From contig NC_092340.1 in NCBI RefSeq assembly GCF_046630445.1, forward strand, positions 360,386,001 through 360,450,000: DNA of 64,000 nucleotides, read 5' to 3'. This DNA is from Rutidosis leptorrhynchoides (lineage: Eukaryota > Streptophyta > Magnoliopsida > Asterales > Asteraceae). Below, piece by piece: positions 13,101-24,703 of the stretch (position 1 is its first letter; every line of letters begins with the position of its first letter). Under the pieces are notes generated by a model. It was given only the letters and a program-made list of their open reading frames with translations. It was not told the origin of the DNA and ran no database searches. Made by a program: the position numbers and the translations under genes.

Positions 13101-16100
13101 GGTTGGAATCATGTCAAATATGGGTGGTTATCTTTGGATTAATGGATTGATGAACCTCGACTCGAGCCCAACTCGAATAATGAAACATAATGGTGTTTTT
13201 GAGTTAGGTAAACGGGTTATTAGTTAGGCATGTTGCTTTAGGGTTAATACCGGCCAATGGGTTGGAATCATCTCAAACATGTCAAATTTAGCTGGTTATC
13301 TTTGTATTAATGGACTGATAAACCTCGACTCGAGCCCAACTCGAATAACGAAACATAATGGTGTTTTTCGTGTTAATGTTGGGCGATGGGTTAGTTTCGT
13401 GTCAAATGGGTAAAATTTCATGTTTTTCTTTTGGGCTGGTGGGTTAGACATTAACTCGAACATGACCAAAAAGTTAAGGGTTGACAGGTTAGAGAAAAAT
13501 ATATACATGTTATACGCTAGAATAGTGGGTGGGGCCCTTAGTTACTCCCAAGAGATTTCAGGTTTGATCTTCACTATAAACATATCTTGGGTCGCTAGGT
13601 AAAATAGTCGTGAACAATCATGGGATACCTGGATAGGCTACGTACATCTAAAAAGAATATACCCCTTTCCCGAACAGCCTAATCAGGGAAAACCTTATCA
13701 GTTTACCCGTTTACCCATTTGTATGCTAGAAAAGTGCTACGTAACGATATCATTACCCCTAGAGATGGATGATGGTATCTATTACCTGCAAATTGGTGTG
13801 GAATGGGTTATTACCCACGAATAAGTAACGAAACATTGCATTATAAGATCCCAAGCACCATCATTTGTTACCTATTTCATCCTCCACCCCCTAATACCCT
13901 CAACCAAACATCCCCCTTAGCACTTGCGATATTATTTTGATGTGTTAATTCACAAGTGTACATGAAAGCGATCAAACCTATATCTCCTTTGTCTGTGTTT
14001 TCATTCATCTGTTTAGTAAAGCCAAAATACAAAGGCAAGAGTGCCCATAATTTACGGTCCTAGTCAAAGGGGAGGTCAAAGGGGAGATTCAGCTCTTACA
14101 CTAGTGGGTCTGTACGACAGAGTACTCAAGTACACTGTGGGTAGATAACTGCATTGAAGTTTGCTGTAAATGGTTTGTGCCTAACTAGTTACTTCTTCCA
14201 GATATAATTAATTAAGAAGCTTTTAGGGATTAAAAGTACGTTGTTATGTGATGTTCAACCCATTAGACCGGTTCCCTTGCTTTTTTGTGCCATATCTTGT
14301 CTCTAATAAAGAGTTGCCATACTCGACCCATTTATAAACTAAATGGGTTAAATGCTGGAGTATTCTACTAATCAATAGCAGTGTTGTAAAACTAGGCCAA
14401 CTCGGCCAAGTTTTCGGGGAGTTCTCGGTTTAGATCACTAGCCAAGTTCTCTGCGCCCAACTCGGTCGATTTCTCGACCAACTCGGAGAGTTCTCGGTAA
14501 CTCGGCAAGTTGGTCAAAAATTCGGCAATTCGGTCAAAAACTCAGAAACTCGGCCAAAACTCGGCAAATTAGTCAAAGTCTCTTAGAATTTATATTAGAA
14601 CAAACACACACACTCACATATATATCTATATATATATTAAAAAAGTAAAAAGTTAACGCATCCGAGTTCTCCCCGAAGACTCCCCAAAAATTTCTGACCG
14701 AGTTCCGAGTTCTCCAACCTTGTCAATAATAATGTTCTTCCAACAAGAACATTTTAAGGGGCCTTCTTGATATAGGCACCTAAATAAGAAGCCTTGTTGA
14801 TATCTTTGTCTCGATGCTCACTGTTTACTGTTTGGTTTGAAGATTCGAAAGGCAAAGTTTTATTTGAGTTTATACACATCACAGTCATTGAGTCCCTTCC
14901 AAAGGCCCTAAATGTTGGTACAGATTGGTTAGATGCCTCATTAGGAGGACTGCATGTGACTTTTTGTTTTCTGGTAGTGCAATGTGGATTATTCATGGCC
15001 ACTCAGTAGGTTACCCCTGGATCCAAATGGGTTTTGTCAACCTACTTTGTGTTTGGCACATAGTAAATGCCAATTTGGCCCACCATAGGTAAAATAGCTT
15101 TAGCAATCTAACTGGTTACTACCTGGCTAGTGGTTTGGTTGATCAGTGACGCACGTAGACCACCTGCGCTTGAGGCTTATCCAGGGCTGCTTTTTATTTA
15201 CATAGACACAATTATTAGGGGCGTGCTCTACCCACCGAGCTAATATCCCTTCGTGCGGGGCCCCACTAGGGCCCACTATGTCTAACACCACCAGAGGAAC
15301 GCTATCCGTCAAAGTATCGTATGATTAGCACTATACCTGTCCCTACGCCGGATAGTGGACAGAGGTTTAATTGCTTATTTCTGCATTGCCAGAAGAGTTA
15401 GGGATCTAACTCTATCACGATGCCGTATACCTATACCTAGGATAGAAAAACAACAGTCCATAAAATATTCTAACTGAAAACAGATTAGACATACTAGGAA
15501 AATATAAATGAGTCAGACAGACAAACTGTTGGGATTATAAGATTATTCTTTTTAGCATTGTAAGTTATGATGGATTGTAATTACCCAAGATTTTGTCTTT
15601 AAGGTCGTCATTAACATTCAACGGTGTGCGCGATGATGCTTGACCATCTGACGCTACAGTCACATATTCTTAAATTCTGATCAACACATAAATTAGTGGA
15701 GACATGTTGGACAACTTAATGATTGAAGTGGTGTTGGTTAAGCTTATTTTCTTGTCTTACGAGTCTTTGAATTTGAAAAGTCCGAGAAGCTCAGGCCCCA
15801 TTTGGTGTCGTGTTTAAATTCAATTCCAATTCCGCCGAAATCCCATTGGATTCCGTCAGCCAAACGGGGCCTCAGTTTTTACTGGCTTATGCAATTATCA
15901 ACATCTTGTGATCTTAAATCATTCAGCTGATGAATTAAGCTCACAGGCCGTTAAATCTCGGTAAATTGACTGTAATTTTGGTTGGATGCAGACACAGTTG
16001 ATGATGGATTACATATCAACCCTGAAAGAAAAGGTATGCTGTTACTAAGAATTTTTTATCACATATATTATATCATTCATAGTTTATGAAAACTTGAGAG

Positions 16101-17928
16101 GGGCCTCAAATCTTGTTAAATTACTTTTATGGGTTGAATTGGAATTGCAAAAAGTTCCTAAATTATCCATTTGTGTTGCAATGTATCTGAAGCATTGTTA
16201 TACCTTTGGACCCGTATTCATTTTGCAGCTTGTTGCATTGCCAAATAGACAAAAGCATTAAGAATATCACTTGTAGTTGATCTTCCAAATGATTTCCAAG
16301 TCCAAATGGTTTGTTGCAACATTGAAGTAATCATACATACGTAAATCATATAACTGTATATATTTATGGTCATATTTTGAAAAAGATTAACCTGGATTGC
16401 TGACAAAGTCCAGTTGATTGCTTTGCTTCAGTTGTATGTGGGGGTTAATTCATCTGGTTAGTCACAAGGTCATTCAGATAACACACTTTCGTGCCTCCCC
16501 TGCTTGTAAAGTGAGGTTATATCACCTCATCCTGTTAACAAGTATCGTGATAATAAGAGCCTGAATAAAACACTATTATTAAAGGATCCATTCAGGATTC
16601 AAACCCGGTCCGCCTGCCCCTCGGGATGGTTAAAGGATCGGGTTCCTGTAATGCGATTCGGGTTTCCTCCCGAACGCGTGTGTGTGTGCAAATGATGAGT
16701 GTCGTTGAAATAAATGATACACTGATGCAAAGCTTGCCGTTCAAAAAAATAAATAAATCGTATATATAACTGATAGATGCTTTCAACCCTATAATTGGTG
16801 TTGGATTATGCGGTACTTATATTTATTATCTGGTTTGATATAGTTCTCTTTTCTATTATCATACTTCAGAATTAAAAAGGATGCAAGTGCAATCAAATAA
16901 AGTTTAGTAATTTCAACTTTGATATTTATGTTAACAGGAATTGAAGTTAAGCGAAGAGAAGGACAAAATGGAGCAACAAGTAAGTTTTGTATAAAATGTA
17001 CATTTTCCCCCCCCCCCCAAAATAACGAAAACTTTTATAAAACGGAAAACGTTTTCGAAACAAAAACGAATTCAACTAAATATACAAAAGAGGCGCACCG
17101 ATGAGGCTCGTATCTAAAAAGTGGCTAGCAACAAACTTATCTATATCGAGCCTCACCTAAACTGAACAAAAGTCCATCCCAATAAATAACTAAACAAAAG
17201 TAACTAGCTACGAAACCAAAATCAAACAACACAACGAGAAAACGGAATAAACGAATTCAAGATTCAAATTTCCTTTATGTACACGCAAATTGTTCCATTT
17301 TGGCGCCTTGAACCAATTTCTTCTTTCGAGTTTGAAGATTCTTCTTATAAGCCGGTGTACGCGGGATCTCGTTAGAGTTAATTAAATTAACCATAACCGT
17401 TTGCTAAATCTAACTGGCTTTGGCCAAGTGCATCTTACAAATTGGATAGCATTTATGCTACCAGTTTCTAAATTTAACTGCCTTTGGCCACAAAATCTAA
17501 TTGGAAACCATTTATGCTACCATGAAAGGGTGAATCTAGTCATTCATATATGATTACCATGTTCAAATCTTGTAAATACAAAAATCTAGCAAAACTTTAC
17601 CAGTTATTTCTTGCCTAAAAGCTCTTTATGTCTAATCTCATTTTGTTGTTCAATTTACAGTTTTTTTTTCATGTAACATATTTTTGAAACATAATGTCCA
17701 GATCTCATGTCTTGCTACTAGTTTAGTAGATCTTTGATTGATAATAGTAAATAACAAAAACTGAGTAGATGTTTTGACTTACAGGTTGAATCAGCAAATC
17801 AAAATGGTGGTGCAGGTGCAGGTGTAGGTGCAGATGCAGAATATGATGATGGTGGTGGTCTGAACGACCATGCAACTAACCAGTTGAATTCACCCCAACT
17901 GGTTACACTTTCTCTTTTCAAAGGCTAG
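7120..17928 (+). CDS. FLC-like: MIKC-type MADS-box transcription factor, FLC/MAF-like
   Basis: Seven exons can be joined without a frame break: 7120-7310, 11446-11527, 11628-11689, 11845-11944, 15992-16033, 16938-16979 and 17785-17928. Lengths are 191, 82, 62, 100, 42, 42 and 144 bases, matching MIKCc genes, and all introns are GT-AG. The product is 220 aa. Exon 1 encodes the MADS DNA-binding domain (opens [24 protein letters not shown] and VLCD motifs visible). Exon 2 encodes the I region (ILSRYEKA), exons 3-6 the K-box coiled coil, and exon 7 a Gly/Ala/Asp-rich C-terminus ending [12 protein letters not shown], similar in place to the FLC tail. The MGRKK start and sequence favour the FLC/MAF clade, whose founder represses flowering and responds to cold; that role here is by homology. 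Introns 1 and 4 are each about 4 kb and repeat-laden. No stop or splice defect is visible. Expression and cold response cannot be read from sequence. Confidence 0.92.
7666..7827. repeat. Tandem duplication of 84 bp in intron 1
   Basis: Two nearly identical copies start at 7666 and 7750. Each begins atggctctagaattttatga, runs into a T/TTTTTA-rich stretch and ends gcgaaaaac. A shorter related piece (ttttatgatacacacac) follows near 7881. Confidence 0.85.
9775..9970 (+). mobile_element. Short copia- or TRIM-like LTR fragment in intron 1
   Basis: The segment opens tgttgggtgttaaacac and ends ttacaagtggtg, followed by tggtgtcagagct at about 9954-9966. The last resembles the Met-tRNA primer site of copia elements. 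A diverged echo of its middle part lies near 10155-10190. No coding capacity is seen. A degraded miniature LTR element is the best reading, with low certainty. Confidence 0.35.
12245..12370 (+). repeat. SINE-like fragment in intron 4
   Basis: The motif gtgcagtggtaaagctgc resembles a pol III A box. It is followed by a GC-rich stretch ending ggtgggtcatggagatgcc that could hold a decayed B box. No flanking duplication was found. Confidence 0.3.
13043..13368. repeat. Two-copy tandem repeat in intron 4
   Basis: Copies at 13043-13200 and 13201-13368 both begin gagttaggtaaacgggt and end aacataatggtgttttt. The second copy has an extra stretch of about 10 bases in the middle. Related sequence continues at lower similarity to about 13480. 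Confidence 0.85.
14383..14725. mobile_element. Degenerate MITE-like repeat rich in aactcgg motifs
   Basis: The left end cagtgttgtaaaac and the right end (reverse complement of about gagttctccaaccttgtc) are similar inverted ends of the kind seen in hAT-type MITEs. The interior repeats the words aactcgg, gagttctcgg and ggtcaaaa many times. A related piece may lie at 12400-12620, which ends ctttacaaccttgt. The target-site duplication is unclear. Confidence 0.45.
15100..15256 (-). repeat. tRNA-derived SINE-like fragment, minus strand
   Basis: On the minus strand, tagctcggtgggtagagc (15225-15242) is a good match to a tRNA A box, with ggga just upstream as in a tRNA 5' end. A convincing B box and poly(A) tail were not found. 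It lies in intron 4 of the MADS gene. Confidence 0.4.
15793..15872. mobile_element. Miniature Tourist/Harbinger-like inverted-repeat element
   Basis: Inverted ends aggccccatttgg (15793-15805) and ccaaacggggcct (15860-15872) enclose about 55 bases; tca follows or precedes each end as a possible 3-bp duplication. Such GGCCCCGTTTGG ends are common in small plant MITEs. It lies near the end of intron 4. Confidence 0.5.
16575..16765 (-). repeat. Dispersed repeat with B-box-like motif
   Basis: On the minus strand, gggtttgaatcc is close to a pol III B box and sits in a GC-rich segment unlike its AT-rich intron surroundings. A clear A box is missing. It could be a SINE fragment or another dispersed repeat in intron 5. 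Confidence 0.3.
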
Positions 17929-20141
17929 CTAGCTACCTACTTGGATCTACTGCTTATTGCTTAATTTGCATTTCAGATCTTTTATGAGTGAAGATTTAAG
18001 GCATGAAAGGATTATGTATCTTATTATTATTGTTACAGATTGATGATGATGATTCTTATTATTTGCTTGCATTTGTACACTAAGTGTGCCATTGTTGTGC
18101 TGTTAATTGATTAATGAAATGAAGATATAAAGTTTCACTCCAGAAAACTCATCTGGCTGAGTTTTTATGGAGAGTTATCTTCTTGAGTGTGTGTGTGTGT
18201 GTTTCTTACAGTTAAAGAAACAAAATAATACGTACATACTGTAATAATTATTAATTATTAATCATAATTACTCGGTATTATTTCTATTTATATTATATTA
18301 TATAATTAAATAAAAGTAAGAGATGAAAAGGAAGAGTGTATACTTGAGTATTTGCGACTGAATAGATGGCCAGGTGGGGTGGCGGCTTAATTCTGCCAAA
18401 TGGGATAATTCGGTTATAGAAAAATATGCTGGGACTCTATGTGATGTAAGGCTACGGGACACCGTTATTTTAAAAGTTTTTTTTTGTAGTAAATATCATT
18501 TAACTTGAATAGGATAACATTAAATTTAAGTGTAAGACTATATATACTTTTTCAATATATAGTTCTCCTATATGACACGATTAAATTTAATTACTCGAAC
18601 ACTATATATTTTTCGACTTTGTAATTTTTTGATGATAAACAATCACTAAAACATCATTCAAATATTATTAGTACTGAAAAATTTTCTGAAATTCATTAAG
18701 TTCTCATCTTAGAATCGCGAGTGTAGTGTATGTAAGTATATCAATTTATTAAGCTTCACTATGAAGAAAGCATTATTTTAATAATTATAATTATTATAAG
18801 CTATATTTTAAACATCATAGATAGATATCAAAACAACTTTAAGTGAGCGGCGGTGACTTTTATTTTTAATGTTTGAAAATGTTTAAGCTATAATTCAAAG
18901 ATTATTGTACGTACGTGTTTAAATTTGTTGTACGAATTTTGAGGTAGTATTATTTTTTAAAGTTTTTATCGATTGCACTTTTTAGATTTTTTCTTTTTTC
19001 AAAATACACCATTGGTTAGAACCAATATTTGTTCGAACGCACCATTATTTGTTCAAATTCTAGATATGATGTTCTTATTCTTCGATGAACAGTAAAAATG
19101 TGTAGCGACCCCAGCCACTAGATTAGATATGATTGTTCCCTTACGCAAGGCTTAGTAGAAAAGCAAGGAATATACCATCAACGACATTTTCTCCAACAAA
19201 TTAATGATAGATTATCGAGATGGGCAGAAAATGAACATCTTTAGCTAAGTCAAGTTCTATCATGTTGACACTTCCAGTACCCCCGTTTTATGGTGCTCGT
19301 AATTCTTAGCACAAAATAGACTCTATGTAATACAATGGATCAGATATTTATCGGGTGATGACATATTCATATTTATATCCATTTAATTTTGTTCATGTAT
19401 ATTCGTATCAATATCCATTTGAATTTATTTCATTCATCCATATCCATATCCAACGGTTTAAGCGGGTTAATGGATATCTATTAGATATTCAATAAAATTA
19501 TAACTAACAACGTGGAATTTAAATTTAAATATAAATTATAGCAACTGTAAATGTACATTATTTATGTTTTTCAGTTTATTACACATATCATCGAGTGTGA
19601 CTTAAATTCAGTAAAATACATTACAATATAAGTGAATATATGTTCAAACCAATATAAATGTTATAACGTTTAATAGTATTAGTTACAATTTACTAATTGT
19701 AACTTTTATAATTCTTATTTTTATTAGTAACTTTAAAATCTTTACGTTATATGTATATGTATATCGAAATATATATGTGTATGCATATATTTTAGTACAT
19801 TTATATGTATGTATATGTGTTTTGAGTGATGATGGATATATACATGAATGAAATTGTCATCCATATCTGACTCACAAAATATGTTTAGATATGTTTTCAA
19901 GCAAAAGATGACGCATACATCATGGAGTACAATTGTACAAAAGAATACTAAAATGTTTAGTATATCTTCAAAAGTTATAGCTTCCATGTACGATATTTAC
20001 GTCATCCAAGTTGTAAGCACATATTTATTTTTTACTACCTGTATGAATTGTACATCAGTAGGAGTCAAATGGGAAGAAAAACAGTATAGGTAGTAGGAAG
20101 TTATACCGAATTGGAAGAATTTGTTAAAAATGGAGAAATAA
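17929..20141. other. 3' flank of the MADS gene and intergenic DNA
   Basis: The first 200 bases should hold the 3' UTR of the MADS-box gene. The rest is AT-rich with short simple repeats, such as (gt)n near 18188-18202, and no recognisable gene. Overlapping open frames at 19742-20093 on opposite strands are AT-rich and featureless, so I reject them. Confidence 0.5.
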
Positions 20142-20620
20142 TATTCGTATGATCCTAGCCCATACGAAAAAGATTGTGTCGTGGCCTCTAATTTATCTCA
20201 TACCGCGGTTGCTCGTTTTCGTGCTAAAGAAAAATAAGTTCATCCTCTGATTAAAAGTCACTTCATTAAGCATGTTTGGGGACGGAGAAATCTGAAACGT
20301 AGCCGACGTCGGGATAATTTTCGATGGCACGAAAGATATTTTATCGAGAATGTGATGAAAGACTCGGAAGATGACGATGTTTGTTGCTCATGTTGATTCT
20401 CCTGCGCGTCATCGGATTCGTTATACATAGTGTTATTTAGATAGTCGCGATGCGTTGATTTTAGTGTCCTTGTGCTAGAGTGTTTCCATTAGTTCGAGTC
20501 TCTAGTTTTGTTCGTGCGTATATTTGTGCGGATGCGTGTGGTCTTGTGTCTTATCTAGCTACTTGCTAGTATGTTTCGTGTACTTTTTATATTTTTTATA
20601 AAACTTACTTGCCTTTTAAA
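20142..20620 (+). mobile_element. Short retroposon with 16-bp target-site duplication
   Basis: A 479-base segment ends in a short A run and is flanked by exact 16-base direct repeats, aaaaatggagaaataa, at 20126-20141 and 20621-20636. The first part looks like the end of a basic coding region (many Arg/His codons) and the last part like a 3' UTR. It is most likely a 5'-truncated LINE or a processed-transcript fragment. Confidence 0.65.
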
Positions 20621-20636
20621 AAAAATGGAGAAATAA

Positions 20637-21540
20637 AAATTAGAAAGAAATTAAGTTTAATCTTGACCAATCATTAAATTTAATAGCTATTATTGATTTA
20701 ACTTGACTAGTTATGTTATGTGTAACATTAGAGAATTCTAATCCTGAAATTATAGATTATAATTAATTTTAATCATAACCATAGGTTTATTTTTATTATT
20801 TATTAAAATTACAAATAATGATATACGAGCATAAATAATATATTTAGAAATAATTTAATTCGATTAAACTTAAAACAATGAAATATTTTACTTTATATGT
20901 ACAAATTATGATATGCGACCATGTATTTGTCTTTTGTTCACATTATTATAAAATAATGATGTCTTTCCTCACCACGACAAACTGTTACATCAACGTCATA
21001 TCAACATATTCTCTTCCTTTCTTCAATTGAAACACATAATTCATCACCAGGACATTACCACACCAAAATAATTGAACAATTCATTGTAAAATGTTCAAGC
21101 CACATATACAAATAATTAAAGTAATTTTATTTTCTCTCGTTCATTCTTGAATATGTGTAAAAAAGAAAAATAGCAGCATGAGATGCTCGAGGGCGGAGCT
21201 ACGAAGTGGGAATGTCATCAGTGCCTTCGAGGGTGAACGTCAGGGCGGATCGTAAACACAAGCTTTGCTGGCGGTCTCATTATCACCTAATAAATTTTTT
21301 TTTTTTTTGAAAAGCAATAAAGATTTTATTTATATGAAAAATATAGACAAATCACCTATTAAATCTTATCTTACAAAATTGTAGTTAATAATTTTTTTTA
21401 AACGGCAACTTACAAAATTTAACTTACAAATTTATCTAGCATTTTTTTAGCGAAATACGGAGTACAAATTTTTATCCGTACAAATCAACTCAAATAGGCC
21501 ATATTTGTGTGTTACGAGTATATAAACTACCTATATTTAA
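20637..21540. other. AT-rich intergenic DNA
   Basis: No gene or clear repeat structure was recognised. A short GC-richer patch at 21180-21290 may be a repeat fragment. Confidence 0.45.
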
Positions 21541-21675
21541 TGGGGAGTGATATATACACAATTAATTTTTACACATACACAATCAAACATGCTTTACAGT
21601 GTTGTACTGTACAACATTGTAAAGCATGTTTGGTTGTATATTTGTAAAAATTGGTTGTTTACATATCATCACCCA
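21541..21675. mobile_element. Foldback (hairpin) MITE with an extra third arm
   Basis: The segment is almost one long inverted repeat centred near 21607. The left arm includes aatcaaacatgctttaca and the right arm its reverse complement, tgtaaagcatgtttggtt. Pairing continues outward through tttttac and gtgatat. A diverged third copy of the right arm follows at about 21685-21770, ending ttgtttacctatcatcact. Flanking atatttaa and atattttatg could be a decayed duplication. Confidence 0.65.
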
Positions 21676-21822
21676 TATTTTATGAATGTAAGTACAGCAC
21701 TATAGAGTATGTTTGTTTGTGTATTTGTAAAAATTGGTTGTTTACCTATCATCACTCACGATGTATATAAGACTTTAAATTAAAGTTTTAAATAAATGAG
21801 GGTACAAGAAAAAGTGCTTAAC

Positions 21823-21834
21823 CATGAAGAAAGG
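21823..21834. repeat. Left target-site duplication of the LINE
   Basis: catgaagaaagg, identical to 30329-30340 beyond the poly(A) tail. Confidence 0.85.
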
Positions 21835-23146
21835 AAAAAGGTAAAAAAATGTCTCCAAAACTCTCCCAAAATTTCAAACCCACCTTTTCAAATTCTATCC
21901 CAATTAAACACAATCTTCCCCAAAATCAGCATCCTTCATCCAATTCGAAATCCAGCCAACGAAAATCACCAACGTTTCCTATAAAATCTTCCATCTTTTT
22001 AGGAAATTTATCAAGATTCTCTGATCAATCCACAATCCAGAAGTTATTTCAAGAATTCGGCACAATTTTAGGGATTTCATGGAAAAAAGATCATTCTTAT
22101 GCCTTTCTTAAATTCCAATATATTTCAGAGGCTTCTAATGCATTGAAATCGTTAAATGGTAGATTTATTAATGAAAGAAGGTTATTTGTTGGCTATGCAA
22201 AAAAAGAACTGAATGTTAATGCTCTGCCTAAAGTCGAAACCCAGTCACAAAAATCTCACCCTAATCCTCCATCTCCTTCAATCAACCTGTCACAAAACTC
22301 AGATACGTGTAATCGACTACACCTAACTGCTCTAATTGTGGACAAACAACCAATTAAGGCAGAAAAACTGTTCAATTGATTAAAGAGCCGTTTTATTGCA
22401 ATCGTTTCAGTCTCAGCTTGGGGATTATTCAGTTATGTGGTTCAATGTGCAGACGAAGCTAGTTTCAAACGTATGACTAGGGGTCCTACATTAAATGAAT
22501 CTGAATTTGTGGAAGTGATTCCGATGGTTAATCGTAGGAATATGTACTCCAGATTCGCCAAAGTGGCAATTTCCGGTATTCCTTTTGAATGTTGTGGTGT
22601 CAGTTGTACTATCGAAGTTGCTCATAATTTTGGAAGAGTTGTACACATCAATGAATCGTCGCATAATCTCAAAAGAGCTGATGTAGCTTTTGCTCTTATT
22701 GAAGTGTTTAATCCTGGTCCCATAGATAAAATGGTAACGGCTAACATTGCAAATAACACTGTTTGTAATTTATGGGTTGAGGAAATTTCATACAATCAGG
22801 ATGTAGAGCTGATCGATGAAGAGCTAATTCACGAGTACAATTTGCTTTTACAACAATTTATGAAGGCTACTGAGGTGCTACAAGCTTCTCCCCAATAACA
22901 AAATTCTGGTGATAATGGTAATACTCAGTCACCGGAAAAGCAGCCGGAACAACCACTAGAGGAAGGTGAACTGTTTCAAACCACCTTCGATTCAAATTTC
23001 AAAACGCCTCTGAAAACTAATGTTACCGTTGGGGTTCACAATTCAATGGACAAAGTATCCAAAGCTGTCAAATCCGAAAGAAGCAAATCTTATGGTCTAT
23101 TTGGTGTTGCAGATGAAATAAAAAAGAACTTGTTTAAGTACAATGA

Positions 23147-24488
23147 TGTAACGACCCGTCAAAATCGCTATTGACGCGGCACGTTAATCATTGATTCCAC
23201 AGTGAGGTTTTGACCTCTATATGATACGTTTTGATAAAATATTGCATTCATTAAAATAAGTGATTTTCTAAACATAGAAAGTTATAAACATGTGGGCGAG
23301 TGCTTAGGTATAAGAAAAACCCCGAAATACATAAGTCTTTAATTTACAGGTTGACATCACAGTCCAATTATTTATTACACAACGCAGTTTTATTTTGAAT
23401 GCAATAAACTTTGTACAAAGCATGAGAGACTCCATGCAGGCAACAAGCACATCACAGCGGAAGCATTCTAAGGACCTGAGAATAAAACATGCTAAAAAGT
23501 CAACACGAATGTTGGTGAGTTATAGGTTTAATTGCTCGAGTCATAAACATATATAAAGATAGACCACAAGATTTCATCAAAAGTTTATCAATAGATTCTA
23601 CTTAACAGAGCACCCTGGTAACTAAACTTAACGCTATAGTGATAATTACCCCATTTGTTTTAATACACGTAAACCAACGTGTCTTAAACTCAAATAATAT
23701 ACGTCCGTTAAAAGGCTAGCGCTCTAGCTCGGACGGGGATGTCAAGCCCTATGGATCCATATACAATTATTCGCACCCACCAGTCCATATCCTATGTACT
23801 GGCAGCTACTAGTTACCAAAGCTAAGGGATTTTCGGTTTAACTCAGTGTAGAATTTAGTATGTACTTGTGTCTTATCGCGTTTAAAATAAATTGCATGTA
23901 TTCTCAGCCCAAAAATATTTAAAGTATTTAAAAAGGGAGACTATAACTCACAGTTCAATATTGAGACTCAATATTGTAGGCAAATTGCGTAGATGTAATG
24001 ATGGTAGATGACTGTATGGTTGGCCTTGGATTCAAGAACAATACCCCGAACAATACCCAATATTTCCTTATTTTAAAACGGTTTGAAACCCGAATTAAAA
24101 ATACCCTCGAATATACTTTATTATTATTAAACTTAAAATTAAAATTATAATTATAATTATAAATATAAAATTTATGTACAGAAGAAGAGAAAAGAAAGAT
24201 GGTGTAATAAATTCGTCGAGCAAACTGCCTTTTTATAGGCATATTTCCATTTACTGTAGCTCATGCGATCGCATGAGTTTTCAGTGTTTTTGCCATGCGA
24301 TCGCATGGCCGCTTTATCCGTTTTTGTTTGCTAGTCCGTCGACATCAAATAGTGTTACTGTAGCAAATAGTGTTACTGTAGCAAATAGTGTGCTGTAGCA
24401 AATAGTGGTTTACTGTAGCAAATAGTATTTACTGTAGCAAAGTCATTTTTACTGTAGCAAAGTCATTTTTACTTGTACATATATATAT

Positions 24489-24528
<40 letters not shown>

Positions 24529-24592
24529 TTACATAATATTAAATCATATAGAGAATTGGTTTAAATTAGTCGAAATTTTCCGGGTCATCACA
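23147..24592 (-). repeat. 3' LTR of element E
   Basis: The 1,446-base LTR has TG...CA ends (plus strand: tgtaacgacccg to gggtcatcaca). A C/T-rich polypurine-tract complement, taacctccccgttaaag, abuts it at 24593. Within it, around 24350-24470, a block of about six tandem units of ttactgtagcaaatag occurs, and two 18-base palindromes sit at 24260-24309. Its U5 end resembles that of families B and D (catatagaggtcaaaacctc on the minus strand). Confidence 0.85.
24260..24309. repeat. Paired 18-bp palindromes with a shared 14-bp core
   Basis: CTCATGCGATCGCATGAG (24260-24277) and GCCATGCGATCGCATGGC (24292-24309) are both perfect palindromes sharing CATGCGATCGCATG. They lie inside the LTR of element E. 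Confidence 0.85.
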
Positions 24593-24703
24593 TAACCTCC
24601 CCGTTAAAGAAAATTTCGTCCCGAAATTTTGAGTAGTACCTGTTTCATGAGCGATATCAGTGAACAAATGTGGATACTTTTGCTTCATTTGATCCTCACG
24701 TTC

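Noticed and set aside
12245..16765. True tRNA genes in MADS introns
   Set aside because: Only A-box- or B-box-like pieces occur; no complete cloverleaf could be drawn.
19742..20093. Two 81-codon frames on opposite strands
   Set aside because: They overlap each other in AT-rich DNA and carry no recognisable feature.
21849..22379. RRM protein as a host gene
   Set aside because: 12-bp duplications at 21823 and 30329, a poly(A) end and an ORF2 downstream place it as LINE ORF1; in-frame stops follow.
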